A stretch of 64,000 bases of DNA from CAYSPG01 sp964432885 (GCA_964432885.1 CAYSPG010000002.1:186001-250000); one strand, 5' to 3'. Positions 26,824 through 35,953 are shown, counted from the first letter of the stretch. Notes: generated from the sequence alone by a model not told the origin. Made by a program: numbers and translations.

Positions 26824-27537
26824 ATGCATTCCGAAACCCGTAAAATCATTACCAGTTTTATAGCCCCATTTATTTTTGTTTTAATAATGGTTGGCGTTAA
26901 ACTGCTTGAAATATTTCTTCCGGCCGATTTTGTTAGCTGGGGAATTTTACCCAGAAATATTACAGGATTAAAAGGAATTTTAACCGCGCCTTTTATTCAT
27001 GCCGACTGGGAGCATTTATCAAGCAATGCCATACCCATAATAGTATGTGGTGCAGCCTTGTTTTATTTTTATAAAGAAATTGCATGGAAGGTTTTACTTA
27101 TTGTTTACCTGTGCGGTGGTTTTTGGTTATGGCTTGGCGGGCGCGAAAATTATCATATAGGCGCAAGCAACATTGTATATGGCCTTGCCTGTTTTTTATT
27201 TTTTAGCGGCATTATTCGCAGGCACACAGGACTAATTGCCGTTTCGCTACTTGTTGTTTTTTTATACGGCAGCATGGTTTGGGGTCTATTGCCTGTGTTA
27301 GAAAAAATTTCGTGGGAAGGGCATTTGTTTGGTACACTTGCCGGAATTTTGTGCGCAGTGGTGTTTCGTAAACAAGGTCCTCAGCGCAAACAGTACGACT
27401 GGGAAAACGAAGACGATGAAATAAACCTTGACCCAATAAACCCAAATGATTTTAATCCTGAACAACAAAAAGGAATTTTGATACAATATGACTTTAAACC
27501 AAAAAACGAAATAAACAATGAACCTGAAAAAAATTGA
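26824..27537 (+). CDS. Rhomboid family intramembrane serine protease
   Basis: This is an inner-membrane protease with about six transmembrane helices across 237 residues. The catalytic Ser lies in HIGASNIVYG and the catalytic His in the last core helix (SWEGHLFGTLAG), the usual rhomboid dyad. The segment HADWEHLSSNAIP matches the conserved HxxxN region of TM2. A cytosolic acidic tail (about residues 190-237) follows. Its 3' end overlaps the mce gene by 20 bp, so the two are co-transcribed. Substrates are unknown. Confidence 0.92.
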   Translation: MHSETRKIITSFIAPFIFVLIMVGVKLLEIFLPADFVSWGILPRNITGLKGILTAPFIHADWEHLSSNAIPIIVCGAALFYFYKEIAWKVLLIVYLCGGFWLWLGGRENYHIGASNIVYGLACFLFFSGIIRRHTGLIAVSLLVVFLYGSMVWGLLPVLEKISWEGHLFGTLAGILCAVVFRKQGPQRKQYDWENEDDEINLDPINPNDFNPEQQKGILIQYDFKPKNEINNEPEKN

Positions 27538-27928
27538 ACACATCGGCATTGCCGTAAAAAATATTAATGCATCCACACTTTTGTTTGAAAAACTGCTTGG
27601 TGTAATGCATTACAAAACCGAAGCAGTAGCATCCGAAGGTGTTACCACTACTTTTTTTAAAACCGGTGACAGTAAAATTGAATTGCTTGAAGCAACAAAT
27701 CCAGAAAGTGCCATAGCAAAATTTATTGAAAAGCGAGGCGAAGGAATTCATCACATTGCATTTGACGTGGACGATATACATGCCGAAATAAAAAGACTAA
27801 AAGCCGAAGGATTTATTTTTACAAGAGACGAACCATTTGCAGGGGCTGACAACAAACTTGTAATATTTATTCATCCCAAAAGCAGCAACGGTATTTTAGT
27901 GGAGCTATGCCAGGAAATAAAAAAGTAG
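27518..27928 (+). CDS. mce: Methylmalonyl-CoA epimerase
   Basis: This enzyme interconverts the (R)- and (S)-epimers of methylmalonyl-CoA in propionate metabolism, working alongside methylmalonyl-CoA mutase. The 136-residue VOC-fold protein has metal-ligand positions in IEHIGIAVKNI, GEGIHHIAFDVDDI and ILVELCQE, with a catalytic Glu/His arrangement typical of the family. It overlaps the end of the rhomboid gene by 20 bp, an unusual functional pairing that is probably just transcriptional convenience. Confidence 0.93.
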   Translation: MNLKKIEHIGIAVKNINASTLLFEKLLGVMHYKTEAVASEGVTTTFFKTGDSKIELLEATNPESAIAKFIEKRGEGIHHIAFDVDDIHAEIKRLKAEGFIFTRDEPFAGADNKLVIFIHPKSSNGILVELCQEIKK

Positions 27929-27945
27929 CTATAAAAAAAACTAAA

Positions 27946-28245
27946 TCAGTTTAACGAAAACGAAGCGCTTTTTAAGTAAACGCTGTTGTTAAAAAGCAAC
28001 TTGGAAATTTTTGGTTTTAAAAACTTAATCAGCGGAAACGTAGAAATAACCTTTTCAACTCCAGGCTGGTCATCCGCTTCAATTACGCACCACAGTTTCA
28101 TCATATCGCCTGATAATGCATAAGAAATAACAACACCCTTATCCATTAAATCATTAATGGTTAATCGTTGTGCCGGAATTTTATTTATAAATGCTTGGCT
28201 TTTTTCGGCAGGTAAATCAAACTCTACCATATAATGTTGCTGCAT
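27946..28245 (-). CDS. Muconolactone isomerase-like small protein
   Basis: This 99-residue protein has the dimeric ferredoxin-like alpha/beta pattern. The block YMVEFDLPAEKSQAFINKIP, a central LWCVIEADDQPGVEKVI strand-helix, and FPLIKFLKPKISKLLF at the end resemble muconolactone isomerase/YCII-type folds. No aromatic-degradation genes are nearby, so the enzymatic name should not be taken literally. Convergent with mce. ATG start. Confidence 0.65.
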   Translation of the reverse strand: MQQHYMVEFDLPAEKSQAFINKIPAQRLTINDLMDKGVVISYALSGDMMKLWCVIEADDQPGVEKVISTFPLIKFLKPKISKLLFNNSVYLKSASFSLN

Positions 28246-28318
28246 GTTAATGCTAAATGGCTTTATCCTTTATGTTTTATACTCACGGCACCAACACCTA
28301 CACACCCTGGCATTATTG

Positions 28319-28392
28319 TGGGCCTACTTGGGCTCGAACCAAGGACCAACTGATTATGAGTCAGCTACTCTAACCGACTGAGCTATAGGCCC
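28319..28392 (-). tRNA. tRNA with CAT anticodon (elongator Met or lysidine-modified Ile2)
   Basis: A full class I cloverleaf. The acceptor stem is GGGCCTA/TAGGCCC with discriminator A, and the D arm is GCTC/GAGT. The anticodon stem GCTGA/TCAGT holds loop CTCATAA with anticodon CAT, and the T arm is CTTGG/CCAAG. CCA is not encoded, unlike the tRNA-Ser in this window. Whether C34 is changed to lysidine (Ile2, decoding AUA) or it is a methionine elongator cannot be settled from the sequence alone. A three-base GGG/CCC acceptor start and TTGGTC variable loop resemble Ile2 types. Confidence 0.9.
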
Positions 28393-28475
28393 AAATTGAG
28401 CCAGTGTGTGTAGGTATGATACTATGCCTGTAAAAATCAGAATGAAATAAAAAATATTTCAGGGGGGCAAAAGTA

Positions 28476-28483
28476 TATTTTTG
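28476..28483 (+). promoter_or_regulatory. Candidate -7 box for the HAD gene
   Basis: TATTTTTG fits the Bacteroidota -7 consensus TANNTTTG and lies 29 bp before the ATG of the HAD-family gene. No matching TTTG -33 element at the usual distance was found. Confidence 0.3.
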
Positions 28484-28512
28484 CGCACAAATAGCAAATA
28501 AGATTTTAAGGC

Positions 28513-29139
28513 ATGATTCGGAACATAATTTTTGATTTGGGAGGGGTTATATTACCAATAGACCCAAACAATACCGTTAAGGAATTTGAAAAACTGGGGT
28601 TAAAAAATTTTGAGAAAATTTATACACTTAAAAAACAAGAACATTTTTTTGATGAGTTTGAAAAAGGGAAAATAAGCGCTTCTGTTTTTAGAAACGAAAT
28701 AAAAAAGTTTTATGATATAAAAGTAAGTGATGAACAAATTGATTTTGCATGGAATGCATTGATAGGTGAACTAACCCCTGAACGTTTTAGTTTTTTGGCC
28801 GACCTTAAATCAAAATACAATTTGCTATTACTTAGCAATACCAACGTTATTCATCATGCCTGCTTTACCAAAACATTTAATACCCTGTTTGGCAAAAACC
28901 ATTTTGAAAATTTGTTTTCTAAAACCTATTATTCTTTTGAAGTTAAAATGCGGAAGCCCGAAAAAGAAATTTTTGATTTGGTGATAAAAGAAAACTTACT
29001 GCGCCCTGGCGAATGTGTTTATATTGATGACAACATGACCAATGCCGAAGCTGCGCAAAATGCTGGAATGAATGCCATTCATCATTCAGAAGGCATGAAT
29101 ATCGAATCGGATTTAATGTCTGTACTCTCTGCGTTTTAA
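28513..29139 (+). CDS. HAD superfamily (IA-type) phosphatase
   Basis: This 208-residue HAD hydrolase starts with motif I, FDLGGVILP (the nucleophile Asp is kept but the usual second Asp is Gly-Gly-Val as in HAD-IA variant 3). A helical cap (about residues 20-90) precedes motif II (LLLLSNTN), motif III lysine (FEVKMRKPEKEIF) and motif IV (YIDDNMTNAEAAQNAGM). The substrate is unknown. ATG start. Convergent with the large lamin-tail-domain gene, 10 bp apart. Confidence 0.9.
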   Translation: MIRNIIFDLGGVILPIDPNNTVKEFEKLGLKNFEKIYTLKKQEHFFDEFEKGKISASVFRNEIKKFYDIKVSDEQIDFAWNALIGELTPERFSFLADLKSKYNLLLLSNTNVIHHACFTKTFNTLFGKNHFENLFSKTYYSFEVKMRKPEKEIFDLVIKENLLRPGECVYIDDNMTNAEAAQNAGMNAIHHSEGMNIESDLMSVLSAF

Positions 29140-29149
29140 AAAAAGCTAT

Positions 29150-30955
29150 TTAAAGTTTGGATGCCAGCACAAATGCTTTTTTAAATTTTTTAATATCACC
29201 CGTTGTATTAAATGCTTTGGCTTGTAAAATGTAAATACCTACACTGGCTTTTTCATTGCTGTCATTAATTCCATCCCAACTCAAAACATCGGATGGTGCA
29301 AGCAAACGGTTACGGGCAAGTTGTTTTATCAATCGCCCGTCTTGGTTATAAATGTCGGCATTAATGACGTATCCATTTTCACTGATATTCAAAATAAAAT
29401 TTACAACATCACTATATCCATCATTATCGGGCGAAAAAATTTCAGGTTCAATTGTCAACTCACTGCCATCACCTAAACCATCATTGTATTGCGAATTTTT
29501 ATAACCGGGTGTGGCATACCCAACTGATGAAGCAGCCGAGTGCCAGTTGGTTTTATCCTGTGTGCTGCGATTAAAGTTTATCCGCTCAAGCGATACGCCT
29601 TCAACACCGTAATCGTTGTTTATAAGCGGGTAGTGGTAATCTTCGTGGTAATTAAATTGGTCAATACGGTTAAACAAATTATCAACCACCACAACACCAT
29701 CCTCATCATCATTATAAGATGGTATATCGGTTTGAATATAGTTTGACGTGTCGGTAGTGTAACGCGACACTACTGATAAAATGTTTTCCGTTAGCAGAAG
29801 GTATTCACCCGGGTAAAAATATTTTGCCTCAGTAGTTATTGGCTCATACGAGTCTATTGAATCTTTACTATCCGTGTTAGCCAGATAAATGGTTTTTAAG
29901 TCAAAAATTTTTGTCGAGTTGTTATACAACTCCACAAAATCAAATTCATCGGGCTTGGGATTAAATAAAATTTCGTTTATCAAAATATCATTTGCCGCAG
30001 GTGTAGCCGGCAACACAAAATCTATTGCAGCACTTGCACTCATTGCATTGTTGTTTAAATCAATAATGTTACTGATGGTTAGTGTGTTTACTACACCTTG
30101 TGGAATATTTACAGCAAATGTTAAGTGCACAAGCGAAAAATTTGCTCCATCCAAAACAGCCAAGGCCGGAACACCCAACCCATTATTTGACAAATAATTT
30201 GCCTCGTTTTCGGCACTTGAAGCCTCCAGTGCCTCCGAAAAATACACATCAACCTGATTTGCAGAAACTGCAATTGCATTTATCGGGCTGGCTGCAACGC
30301 TGTCAACCTGAATGGGGCCGTAAAAAAAATTATCAAAATAAAAATTTGTTGAATTGCTGGAAGTATAAGTACAAACAACACCAAAAAATGAAGATGAATT
30401 AAACGTTGCATCTATTCCTGTGGCTTCAGGCAGATAATTGGTTCCTCCACCATAATCAACATAAATTTTCCACAATGCAGCAGCACTGCGCGTAACTTTA
30501 ATTCCAATTGCAAACGAGCCTGCAATAGCACCATTGGTACATCTTGCAACAGAAGTTGAAGTAGTTCCAGTTTGTCTAAAAAGTTCAACAGCATCATTGC
30601 TTAATGCTTCGCCAAGCTGAATGTAATATCCGTTTAGTGGCCCCTCTAAGTTTGCTTGGTCACTAGCTAAATAAATTTTTCCGTTATTGCTTGATGAACC
30701 TGCAAAATTCTGGCGCACATAACATCTCCACTCTGAACTATCCAGCGATGCAAGATTTAAAGGACTTGATAAAAAAGAAATGCCTGTGCCACTGCTGTTA
30801 AGTTGTAATTGCAGTGATGTGTTTATAGTAAACTCCCCTGCATCCCCACTCCATACCGGATTGCTTGTAAAATTCCCGTCACTAAAGTCCTCATTAATTT
30901 GTGCGTATGTTGAAAACGAAAATAAAAATAGTAACAGCAGAATAAATATGCGCAT
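29150..30955 (-). CDS. Secreted lamin-tail-domain protein with T9SS-type C-terminal domain
   Basis: This 601-residue exported protein has a signal peptide (about 1-18, ends STYAQ). A jelly-roll-like N-terminal half (about 25-215) is followed by a Big/FN3-like domain with DNVYFSEALEASSAENEA-type cadherin-repeat sequence. A lamin-tail domain (ILINEILFNPKPDEFDFVEL) comes next. A C-terminal FlgD/CHU_C-like domain (FSPDNDGYSDVVNF ... GIYILQAKAF) is typical of T9SS cargo. It ends with a basic/hydrophobic tail (KKFKKAFVLASKL). The predicted location is cell surface or extracellular. Ligand unknown. ATG start. Confidence 0.86.
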   Translation of the reverse strand: MRIFILLLLFLFSFSTYAQINEDFSDGNFTSNPVWSGDAGEFTINTSLQLQLNSSGTGISFLSSPLNLASLDSSEWRCYVRQNFAGSSSNNGKIYLASDQANLEGPLNGYYIQLGEALSNDAVELFRQTGTTSTSVARCTNGAIAGSFAIGIKVTRSAAALWKIYVDYGGGTNYLPEATGIDATFNSSSFFGVVCTYTSSNSTNFYFDNFFYGPIQVDSVAASPINAIAVSANQVDVYFSEALEASSAENEANYLSNNGLGVPALAVLDGANFSLVHLTFAVNIPQGVVNTLTISNIIDLNNNAMSASAAIDFVLPATPAANDILINEILFNPKPDEFDFVELYNNSTKIFDLKTIYLANTDSKDSIDSYEPITTEAKYFYPGEYLLLTENILSVVSRYTTDTSNYIQTDIPSYNDDEDGVVVVDNLFNRIDQFNYHEDYHYPLINNDYGVEGVSLERINFNRSTQDKTNWHSAASSVGYATPGYKNSQYNDGLGDGSELTIEPEIFSPDNDGYSDVVNFILNISENGYVINADIYNQDGRLIKQLARNRLLAPSDVLSWDGINDSNEKASVGIYILQAKAFNTTGDIKKFKKAFVLASKL

Positions 30956-31048
30956 TTGTTTTGTTTCTAATTTTGGATGAAAATATTAAAAAATCGTTTT
31001 CAATCATTTTATAAATATTATTCACAACTATAAGTAATATTCCTATCC

Positions 31049-31062
31049 ATTCGTAATTCGTA
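31049..31062. repeat. Two copies of the 7-bp word ATTCGTA upstream of asd
   Basis: ATTCGTA occurs twice in tandem 4 bp before the asd start. The same two-copy word, with the same flank TCC before it, recurs upstream of groEL at 63656-63669. Confidence 0.8.
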
Positions 31063-31066
31063 CATC

Positions 31067-32056
31067 ATGAAAGTAGCAGTAGTAGGTGCCACCGGTTTAG
31101 TTGGCAGCACCATGTTAAAAATTTTAGAAGAAAGAAAATTTCCGGTGTCGGAATTAATTCCTGTTGCCACCGAAAAATCAGTTGGAAAAGAAATAATTTT
31201 TAAAGGGTTAAGGTTCAAGGTTCAAAGTTGTGAAGCAGCCGTTAACATGAAACCACACATTGCATTGTTTAGTGCCGGAGGCAATACATCATTAGAATGG
31301 GCTCCAAAATTTGCTGAAGCAGGAACAACTGTAATAGACAACTCATCGGCATGGCGAATGGACAAAACAAAATGCCTCATTGTTCCTGAAATAAATGCCG
31401 ATGTACTTACTGCTTCAGACAAAATAATTGCCAACCCAAACTGTTCTACTATTCAAATGGTGCTTGCATTAAATCCTTTGCACAAAAAATATAAGATAAA
31501 ACGCATAGTAGTTTCCACATATCAATCTGTATCGGGCACAGGAAAAAAAGCGGTTGACCAGATGATGAATGAACGCAAAGGGATTACTGCCGAAAAAGTT
31601 TATCCTTATCAGATTGACATGAATGTGTTGCCACAAGTGGATGTTTTTTTAGAAAACGGCTACACCAAAGAAGAAATGAAAATGGTTAACGAAACGCAAA
31701 AAATTATGCGCGACAATTCCATCCGGCTAACAGCTACCACTGTGCGGGTGCCGGTTAAAGGAGGCCATAGCGAAGCCATAAATGTTGAATTTGAAAATGA
31801 ATTTACAATTGATGAAGTAAAAAATCTGTTGGCACAACAAAAAGGTGTAGTTGTTATTGATAACATTGAAAACAAACAATACCCCATGCCTATAGATGCC
31901 GAAGGCAAAGACGAAGTTTTTGTTGGCCGCATACGCAGAGACGAATCGCAACCCAATACGCTAAACCTTTGGGTGGTAAGTGATAACCTGCGCAAGGGAG
32001 CTGCTACCAATGCTGTGCAGATAGCTGAATATTTGCTGGAGAAAAAATTAGTTTAG
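31067..32056 (+). CDS. asd: Aspartate-semialdehyde dehydrogenase
   Basis: Asd makes L-aspartate-4-semialdehyde for lysine, threonine, methionine and diaminopimelate synthesis. The 329-residue protein has an N-terminal NADPH Rossmann motif (VAVVGATGLVGSTML), the catalytic Cys in NPNCSTIQM, and catalytic His in VRVPVKGGHSEAI. Length and motif order are standard. Residues around 45-55 (FKGLRFKVQSC) are encoded by a GGTTCAA heptamer run (31205-31232), but no extra length is evident there. ATG start. Confidence 0.97.
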   Translation: MKVAVVGATGLVGSTMLKILEERKFPVSELIPVATEKSVGKEIIFKGLRFKVQSCEAAVNMKPHIALFSAGGNTSLEWAPKFAEAGTTVIDNSSAWRMDKTKCLIVPEINADVLTASDKIIANPNCSTIQMVLALNPLHKKYKIKRIVVSTYQSVSGTGKKAVDQMMNERKGITAEKVYPYQIDMNVLPQVDVFLENGYTKEEMKMVNETQKIMRDNSIRLTATTVRVPVKGGHSEAINVEFENEFTIDEVKNLLAQQKGVVVIDNIENKQYPMPIDAEGKDEVFVGRIRRDESQPNTLNLWVVSDNLRKGAATNAVQIAEYLLEKKLV

Positions 32057-32137
32057 CCTTTGCTCAAATTTTTTTGAATTTGTTTATGGAATTAAATAAA
32101 AGGCTGCATCATTCCATTATTCAGAAAGTAAAAATAT

Positions 32138-32734
32138 ATGTGGCTAATCCGCAATAAGGATAAAAGCACCCTTAGTGACGAAGAGTTGATACTGCAGTTT
32201 CGCAGCAGCGATGACAGGCAGGCTGTTGGTGTTTTGTTTAACCGCTATTCGCATTTGGTATTTGGTGTCTGCTTAAAGTATTTAAAAGACTCCGAAGAAA
32301 GCCGTGATGCGGTAATGCAGATTTTTGAAAAACTTTATACCGATTTAAAAAAACATGATGTACAAAAATTCTCGTTTTGGATTCATCGTGTGGCGCAAAA
32401 CTTTTGCCTGATGCAGTTGCGAAGCCGTAAAGCTGCTCAAAACCGTAACCAAAATTATTACTATGATGAACAAACTAATGTGGAATCTGAAGAAACTTCG
32501 CATCTTACTTCTGCAATTGAAAAAGAAACCGAATTAAACAAGTTAACAGAAGCAATACAATCATTAAACACCGAACAAAAAATTTGTGTTGAACTGTTTT
32601 ACCTTAAAGAAAAATGTTACAATGAAATTTGCGAGCTTACAGGATTTGATTTTAAACAGGTTAAAAGTTACATACAAAACGGGAAAAGGAATTTAAAAAT
32701 TTACATGGAGCAACAATCACATGCGCGCAATTAA
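32138..32734 (+). CDS. ECF-type RNA polymerase sigma factor
   Basis: This 198-residue sigma-70 family factor of the extracytoplasmic function group has region 2 around residues 25-95 (FNRYSHLVFGVCLKYL ... HDVQKFSFWIHRVAQNF). Region 4 lies around 140-190 (IQSLNTEQKICVELFYLKEKCYNEICELTGFDFKQVKSYIQNGKRNLK). The linker is acidic and low complexity. It overlaps the next gene by 14 bp; that gene encodes a zinc-finger anti-sigma-like membrane protein, so the two form a probable sigma/anti-sigma pair. Target regulon unknown. Confidence 0.92.
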   Translation: MWLIRNKDKSTLSDEELILQFRSSDDRQAVGVLFNRYSHLVFGVCLKYLKDSEESRDAVMQIFEKLYTDLKKHDVQKFSFWIHRVAQNFCLMQLRSRKAAQNRNQNYYYDEQTNVESEETSHLTSAIEKETELNKLTEAIQSLNTEQKICVELFYLKEKCYNEICELTGFDFKQVKSYIQNGKRNLKIYMEQQSHARN

Positions 32735-33941
32735 CAAAAACATATTTCATTCGTCAAACTGCCTTTCACAAGACGAACTTATACGGTATCATCAAAACAA
32801 AATGAGTGATGCCGAAAAGCATTTGATTGAACAGCACCTTACCGATTGCGAACTGTGCTCAGAAGCATTGGAAGGTGTAGCACTTCTTGCAGATGTAACT
32901 CCAATACAAATCATTCGTGCGCAGGTTACAAATAAATACGGTGCCGATAAAAAAGAAATACGCATTTTTAGTAACCCTAAACTGTGGTATGCAGCTGCCT
33001 CGGTAATTGTAATTTTTGTTTTTGGCTCGTTATATTTCAATGCTGTTAAAAACGATAAACAGGTTACAGAAAGTGCCGCATATAAAATGCCGGAACAAAA
33101 TTCTGACATGGCATTGAAAAAAAATTTGCCACAACAACCCAACGTACAGCATGCTGCTGTTGCCGATACCGTTGTGCAGCTTGTTTCTTCCACATCGCGC
33201 AAAGTGGCAGAAAAAAATTATGAAGCCGCAAAAAAATATGAAGAAAAGCGTAGCGATGCCGGCATAAGCTCAGATAATTTTTTACATAGTAATCAAATGC
33301 CACATGGCGCTGTTATTTATAAAGATGAAAACCAAAAAGCCGAATCAGACAATAAAGAAATTGAATTGGATGCCATAATTGCATCGGGCACCAATGCCGA
33401 ACCTCCTGCCGAAAGCAAACCTGTGCTGGCAAATTTTATTTCAAACCATAAATTTTACAATTACCAACCTGTGGTTGAAAGAAAAAAAGAAATCGAATTG
33501 GATAGTAAAAACAAACGGGCACCCGAAAAAGTAACCGCTGTGGCTGCTACTGCTGAAGCAAGTAGTGATAAAAACACTATCGAATTGGGCTATATGACCA
33601 TATTAACTGATGCACTTGCATTGTATGATAGCAAACAATACAAGCAGGCAATAAACAAATTTGATGAACTGCTAAAAATTAATCCTGATGATGTAAATGC
33701 TTTTTATTATTCTGCACTATGTTATAAGGAACAAAACAAGCTTAACAAAGCACTCGATTGCTTAAACAAACTAAATGGCACCAACACATTTTTTCAGCAG
33801 GATGCCCAGTGGCAGCGCGCATTAATTTTTATTGAGCAAAACCAAATTGAAAAAGCTAACGAACTGTTACAAAAAATAATTTCGACCAAGGGCACCTATA
33901 CATCTCAAGCAAAAGATAAATTACAAACATTGAAAAAATAA
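32721..33941 (+). CDS. Membrane anti-sigma-like protein with zinc finger and TPR repeats
   Basis: This 406-residue protein has an N-terminal ZAS-type zinc finger (HLIEQHLTDCELC, H-x3-C-x2-C pattern). A single TM helix follows (residues about 91-109, WYAAASVIVIFVFGSLYF), then a long low-complexity periplasmic stretch rich in Lys, Glu and Asn. The C-terminus has two to three TPR units (YDSKQYKQAINKFDELLKINPDDVNAFYYSALCYKEQ). It is encoded with the upstream ECF factor, overlapping by 14 bp. Predicted role: bind and inhibit that factor and release it on an envelope signal sensed by the periplasmic part. The regulatory link is inferred. Confidence 0.82.
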   Translation: MRAINKNIFHSSNCLSQDELIRYHQNKMSDAEKHLIEQHLTDCELCSEALEGVALLADVTPIQIIRAQVTNKYGADKKEIRIFSNPKLWYAAASVIVIFVFGSLYFNAVKNDKQVTESAAYKMPEQNSDMALKKNLPQQPNVQHAAVADTVVQLVSSTSRKVAEKNYEAAKKYEEKRSDAGISSDNFLHSNQMPHGAVIYKDENQKAESDNKEIELDAIIASGTNAEPPAESKPVLANFISNHKFYNYQPVVERKKEIELDSKNKRAPEKVTAVAATAEASSDKNTIELGYMTILTDALALYDSKQYKQAINKFDELLKINPDDVNAFYYSALCYKEQNKLNKALDCLNKLNGTNTFFQQDAQWQRALIFIEQNQIEKANELLQKIISTKGTYTSQAKDKLQTLKK

Positions 33942-33962
33942 ATTTTTTCGCCCTGCTTTTTT

Positions 33963-33970
33963 TAAATTTG
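33963..33970 (+). promoter_or_regulatory. Candidate -7 box for pyrC
   Basis: TAAATTTG fits TANNTTTG and ends 13 bp before the pyrC ATG, implying a nearly leaderless transcript. A -33 TTTG at the usual spacing is not evident, so this rests on one box only. Confidence 0.3.
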
Positions 33971-33983
33971 CGCTTTATAACCC

Positions 33984-35321
33984 ATGCGCACCGTAATAAA
34001 AAATGCAACCATAGTTAATGAAGGCAAACAAACTATTGCCGATGTTTTAATTGAGGATAGTGTTATCTCAAAAATTGAAAGTACAGTTACTGTAAAAGGA
34101 AATGCTAATGAAGTAAATGCCGAAGGATTGCTTTTATTTCCTGGTGCTATAGATGACCAGGTTCATTTTCGCGAACCGGGCCTTACACACAAAGCCGAAA
34201 TTTATACCGAAGCGAAAGCGGCCGTAGCAGGTGGCATTACATCCTATATGGAAATGCCAAACACCATTCCTAATACACTTACTCAACAATTGCTGGAAGA
34301 AAAGTATAACCTGGCCACCCACAAATCACTGGCAAACTTTTCGTTTTATATGGGTGCAGGAAACAACAATTTGGAAGAGGTTTTAAAAACTAATCCGTTA
34401 AATGTTTGCGGTGTAAAAATATTTATGGGCTCTTCTACAGGCAATATGCTTGTGGATAATGTGCAGACTTTAGAAAATATTTTTTCCAAGTCGCCCATGC
34501 TTATTGCCACACATTGCGAAGACGAACAAACCATAAAGGAGAATACAGAAAAATTTAAAAACGAGTTTGGACAAAATCTCTCTGTCATTCATCACCCACT
34601 TATCCGCAACCACGAGGCTTGTTATTTATCCAGCTCGCTTGCAGTTTCCTTAGCAAAAAAATTTAACACCCGCCTGCACATCTTGCATATTTCGACTGCC
34701 AATGAAATTCCGCTTTTCAGTAATGCCATTCCTGTTTCGCAAAAGCGTATAACCTCTGAAGCTTGCATCCATCACCTTTGGTTTGATGATTCCGATTATC
34801 CCGCAAAAGGAAATTTAATAAAGTGGAATCCGGCAATAAAAACAAAACACGATAAGGATGCCATTTTAAACGCAGTGCTTAATAACACCATTGATGTAAT
34901 TGCCACCGACCACGCACCCCATACTATTGATGAAAAAAGCAAGCCCTATATAGATGCTCCTTCGGGTGGCCCGCTTGTGCAGCATGCATTGGTAGCCATG
35001 TTGGAACTTTATCATCAAAATAAAATATCCCTCGAAAAAATTGCCGAAAAAATGAGCCATGCTGTTGCCGAATGTTTTTGCATCCAAAAGCGTGGATTCA
35101 TTCGCGAGGGATATTTTGCCGATATGGTATTGGTAAATTTAAACTCACCCTGGCAGGTTTCAAAACAAAATATTTTGGCAAAATGTAACTGGTCTCCTTT
35201 TGAAGGGCAAACATTTACATCAAAAGTAGAGCATACATTTGTTAACGGAAACCACGTGTATAACAACGGCCGGTTTAATGAATCTTATAAAGGAATGCGC
35301 TTAACGTTCTATGCAAAATAA
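33984..35321 (+). CDS. pyrC: Dihydroorotase
   Basis: Dihydroorotase cyclises N-carbamoyl-L-aspartate to dihydroorotate in pyrimidine synthesis. The 445-residue protein has the amidohydrolase first metal motif (DDQVHFREPG, H-x-R), an MGSSTGNM stretch, the second-metal His residues in IATHCEDEQTI and LHILHIST, and catalytic Asp in ATDHAPH. It matches the longer (class I, allantoinase-like) type. ATG start. Its stop overlaps the first codons of the following DUF4296 frame. Confidence 0.95.
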   Translation: MRTVIKNATIVNEGKQTIADVLIEDSVISKIESTVTVKGNANEVNAEGLLLFPGAIDDQVHFREPGLTHKAEIYTEAKAAVAGGITSYMEMPNTIPNTLTQQLLEEKYNLATHKSLANFSFYMGAGNNNLEEVLKTNPLNVCGVKIFMGSSTGNMLVDNVQTLENIFSKSPMLIATHCEDEQTIKENTEKFKNEFGQNLSVIHHPLIRNHEACYLSSSLAVSLAKKFNTRLHILHISTANEIPLFSNAIPVSQKRITSEACIHHLWFDDSDYPAKGNLIKWNPAIKTKHDKDAILNAVLNNTIDVIATDHAPHTIDEKSKPYIDAPSGGPLVQHALVAMLELYHQNKISLEKIAEKMSHAVAECFCIQKRGFIREGYFADMVLVNLNSPWQVSKQNILAKCNWSPFEGQTFTSKVEHTFVNGNHVYNNGRFNESYKGMRLTFYAK

Positions 35322-35322
35322 A

Positions 35323-35685
35323 ATGAGGAAAAGGCTTATAAAAATTGGGGCAGGTTTGACATTTGGATTTTTTTTTATTAGCTGCTCTTCAAAAAAAACC
35401 ACCGAAAAAGTTCCCGGTGAATTTATTCAGCCTGATAATATGGTAGTACTATTGGCCGACATTCACATTGCCGAGGCTCAAACATTTGTAAGTGGCAACC
35501 CCGACTCTGCTGCCAAAGCAAAACTTGCCTCACATTATAAATTTGTTTTTGACAAACATCATACAAATGCGGCATCCTTTAAACAAAGTTTTGAATATTA
35601 CCGTGCCAATACAGCATTATTTAACGATGTGTATAATAAAGTTATTGATGAACTAAGCAAGCGGCAAGCCGAAATAGAAAAGTAG
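35323..35685 (+). CDS. DUF4296 lipoprotein
   Basis: This short lipoprotein has a signal peptide ending in a lipobox (FFISC, Cys at about residue 20) and the DUF4296 pattern: a GEFIQPDNMVVLLADIHIAEAQ block and a helical C-terminus (FKQSFEYYRANTALFNDVYNKVIDEL). The ATG at 35323 is chosen because it starts just after the pyrC stop and keeps the signal peptide compact; a 4-codon longer start inside pyrC exists. Function unknown. It is probably co-transcribed with pyrC. Confidence 0.85.
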   Translation: MRKRLIKIGAGLTFGFFFISCSSKKTTEKVPGEFIQPDNMVVLLADIHIAEAQTFVSGNPDSAAKAKLASHYKFVFDKHHTNAASFKQSFEYYRANTALFNDVYNKVIDELSKRQAEIEK

Positions 35686-35911
35686 GCTTTACTGGTTTTA
35701 CGTATTGGTTTTGCAGCTGTTTGCATAGATTTAAGAGTAACTTTATGCCAATCTATATGGGTTCCTCTAATGCCTTCACATTGGGCATTTTTTACAAGCC
35801 TATTTTACCCCAAATTTCTACATCCTTTTACGTTAATAACTAACGCAATAGTGTTAACAAAAAAGTTGGTTTTTGTCTCCTGATTTTAGTGTTTATATCG
35901 GCTTATTTTCT

Positions 35912-35919
35912 TAGATTTG
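35912..35919 (+). promoter_or_regulatory. Candidate -7 box for gyrB
   Basis: TAGATTTG matches TANNTTTG, 34 bp before the gyrB ATG. The preceding 230 bp between the DUF4296 gene and here hold no ORF and no obvious terminator. No -33 element at the expected distance was identified. Confidence 0.35.
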
Positions 35920-35953
35920 AAGAATATTGATTTTTAAACCTTATATCATAAAA

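Noticed and set aside
27946..28245. True muconolactone isomerase of aromatic degradation
   Set aside because: Only fold-level similarity is visible and no catechol pathway genes are near.
28319..28392. Assignment of the CAT tRNA to initiator Met
   Set aside because: The acceptor begins with a paired G1-C72, whereas initiator tRNAs usually have a mismatch at position 1-72, so elongator Met or Ile2 is preferred.
31205..31232. GGTTCAA words inside asd as an inserted repeat
   Set aside because: The encoded residues fit a normal Asd length and pattern, so chance or overwriting rather than insertion; kept only as a note in the asd entry.
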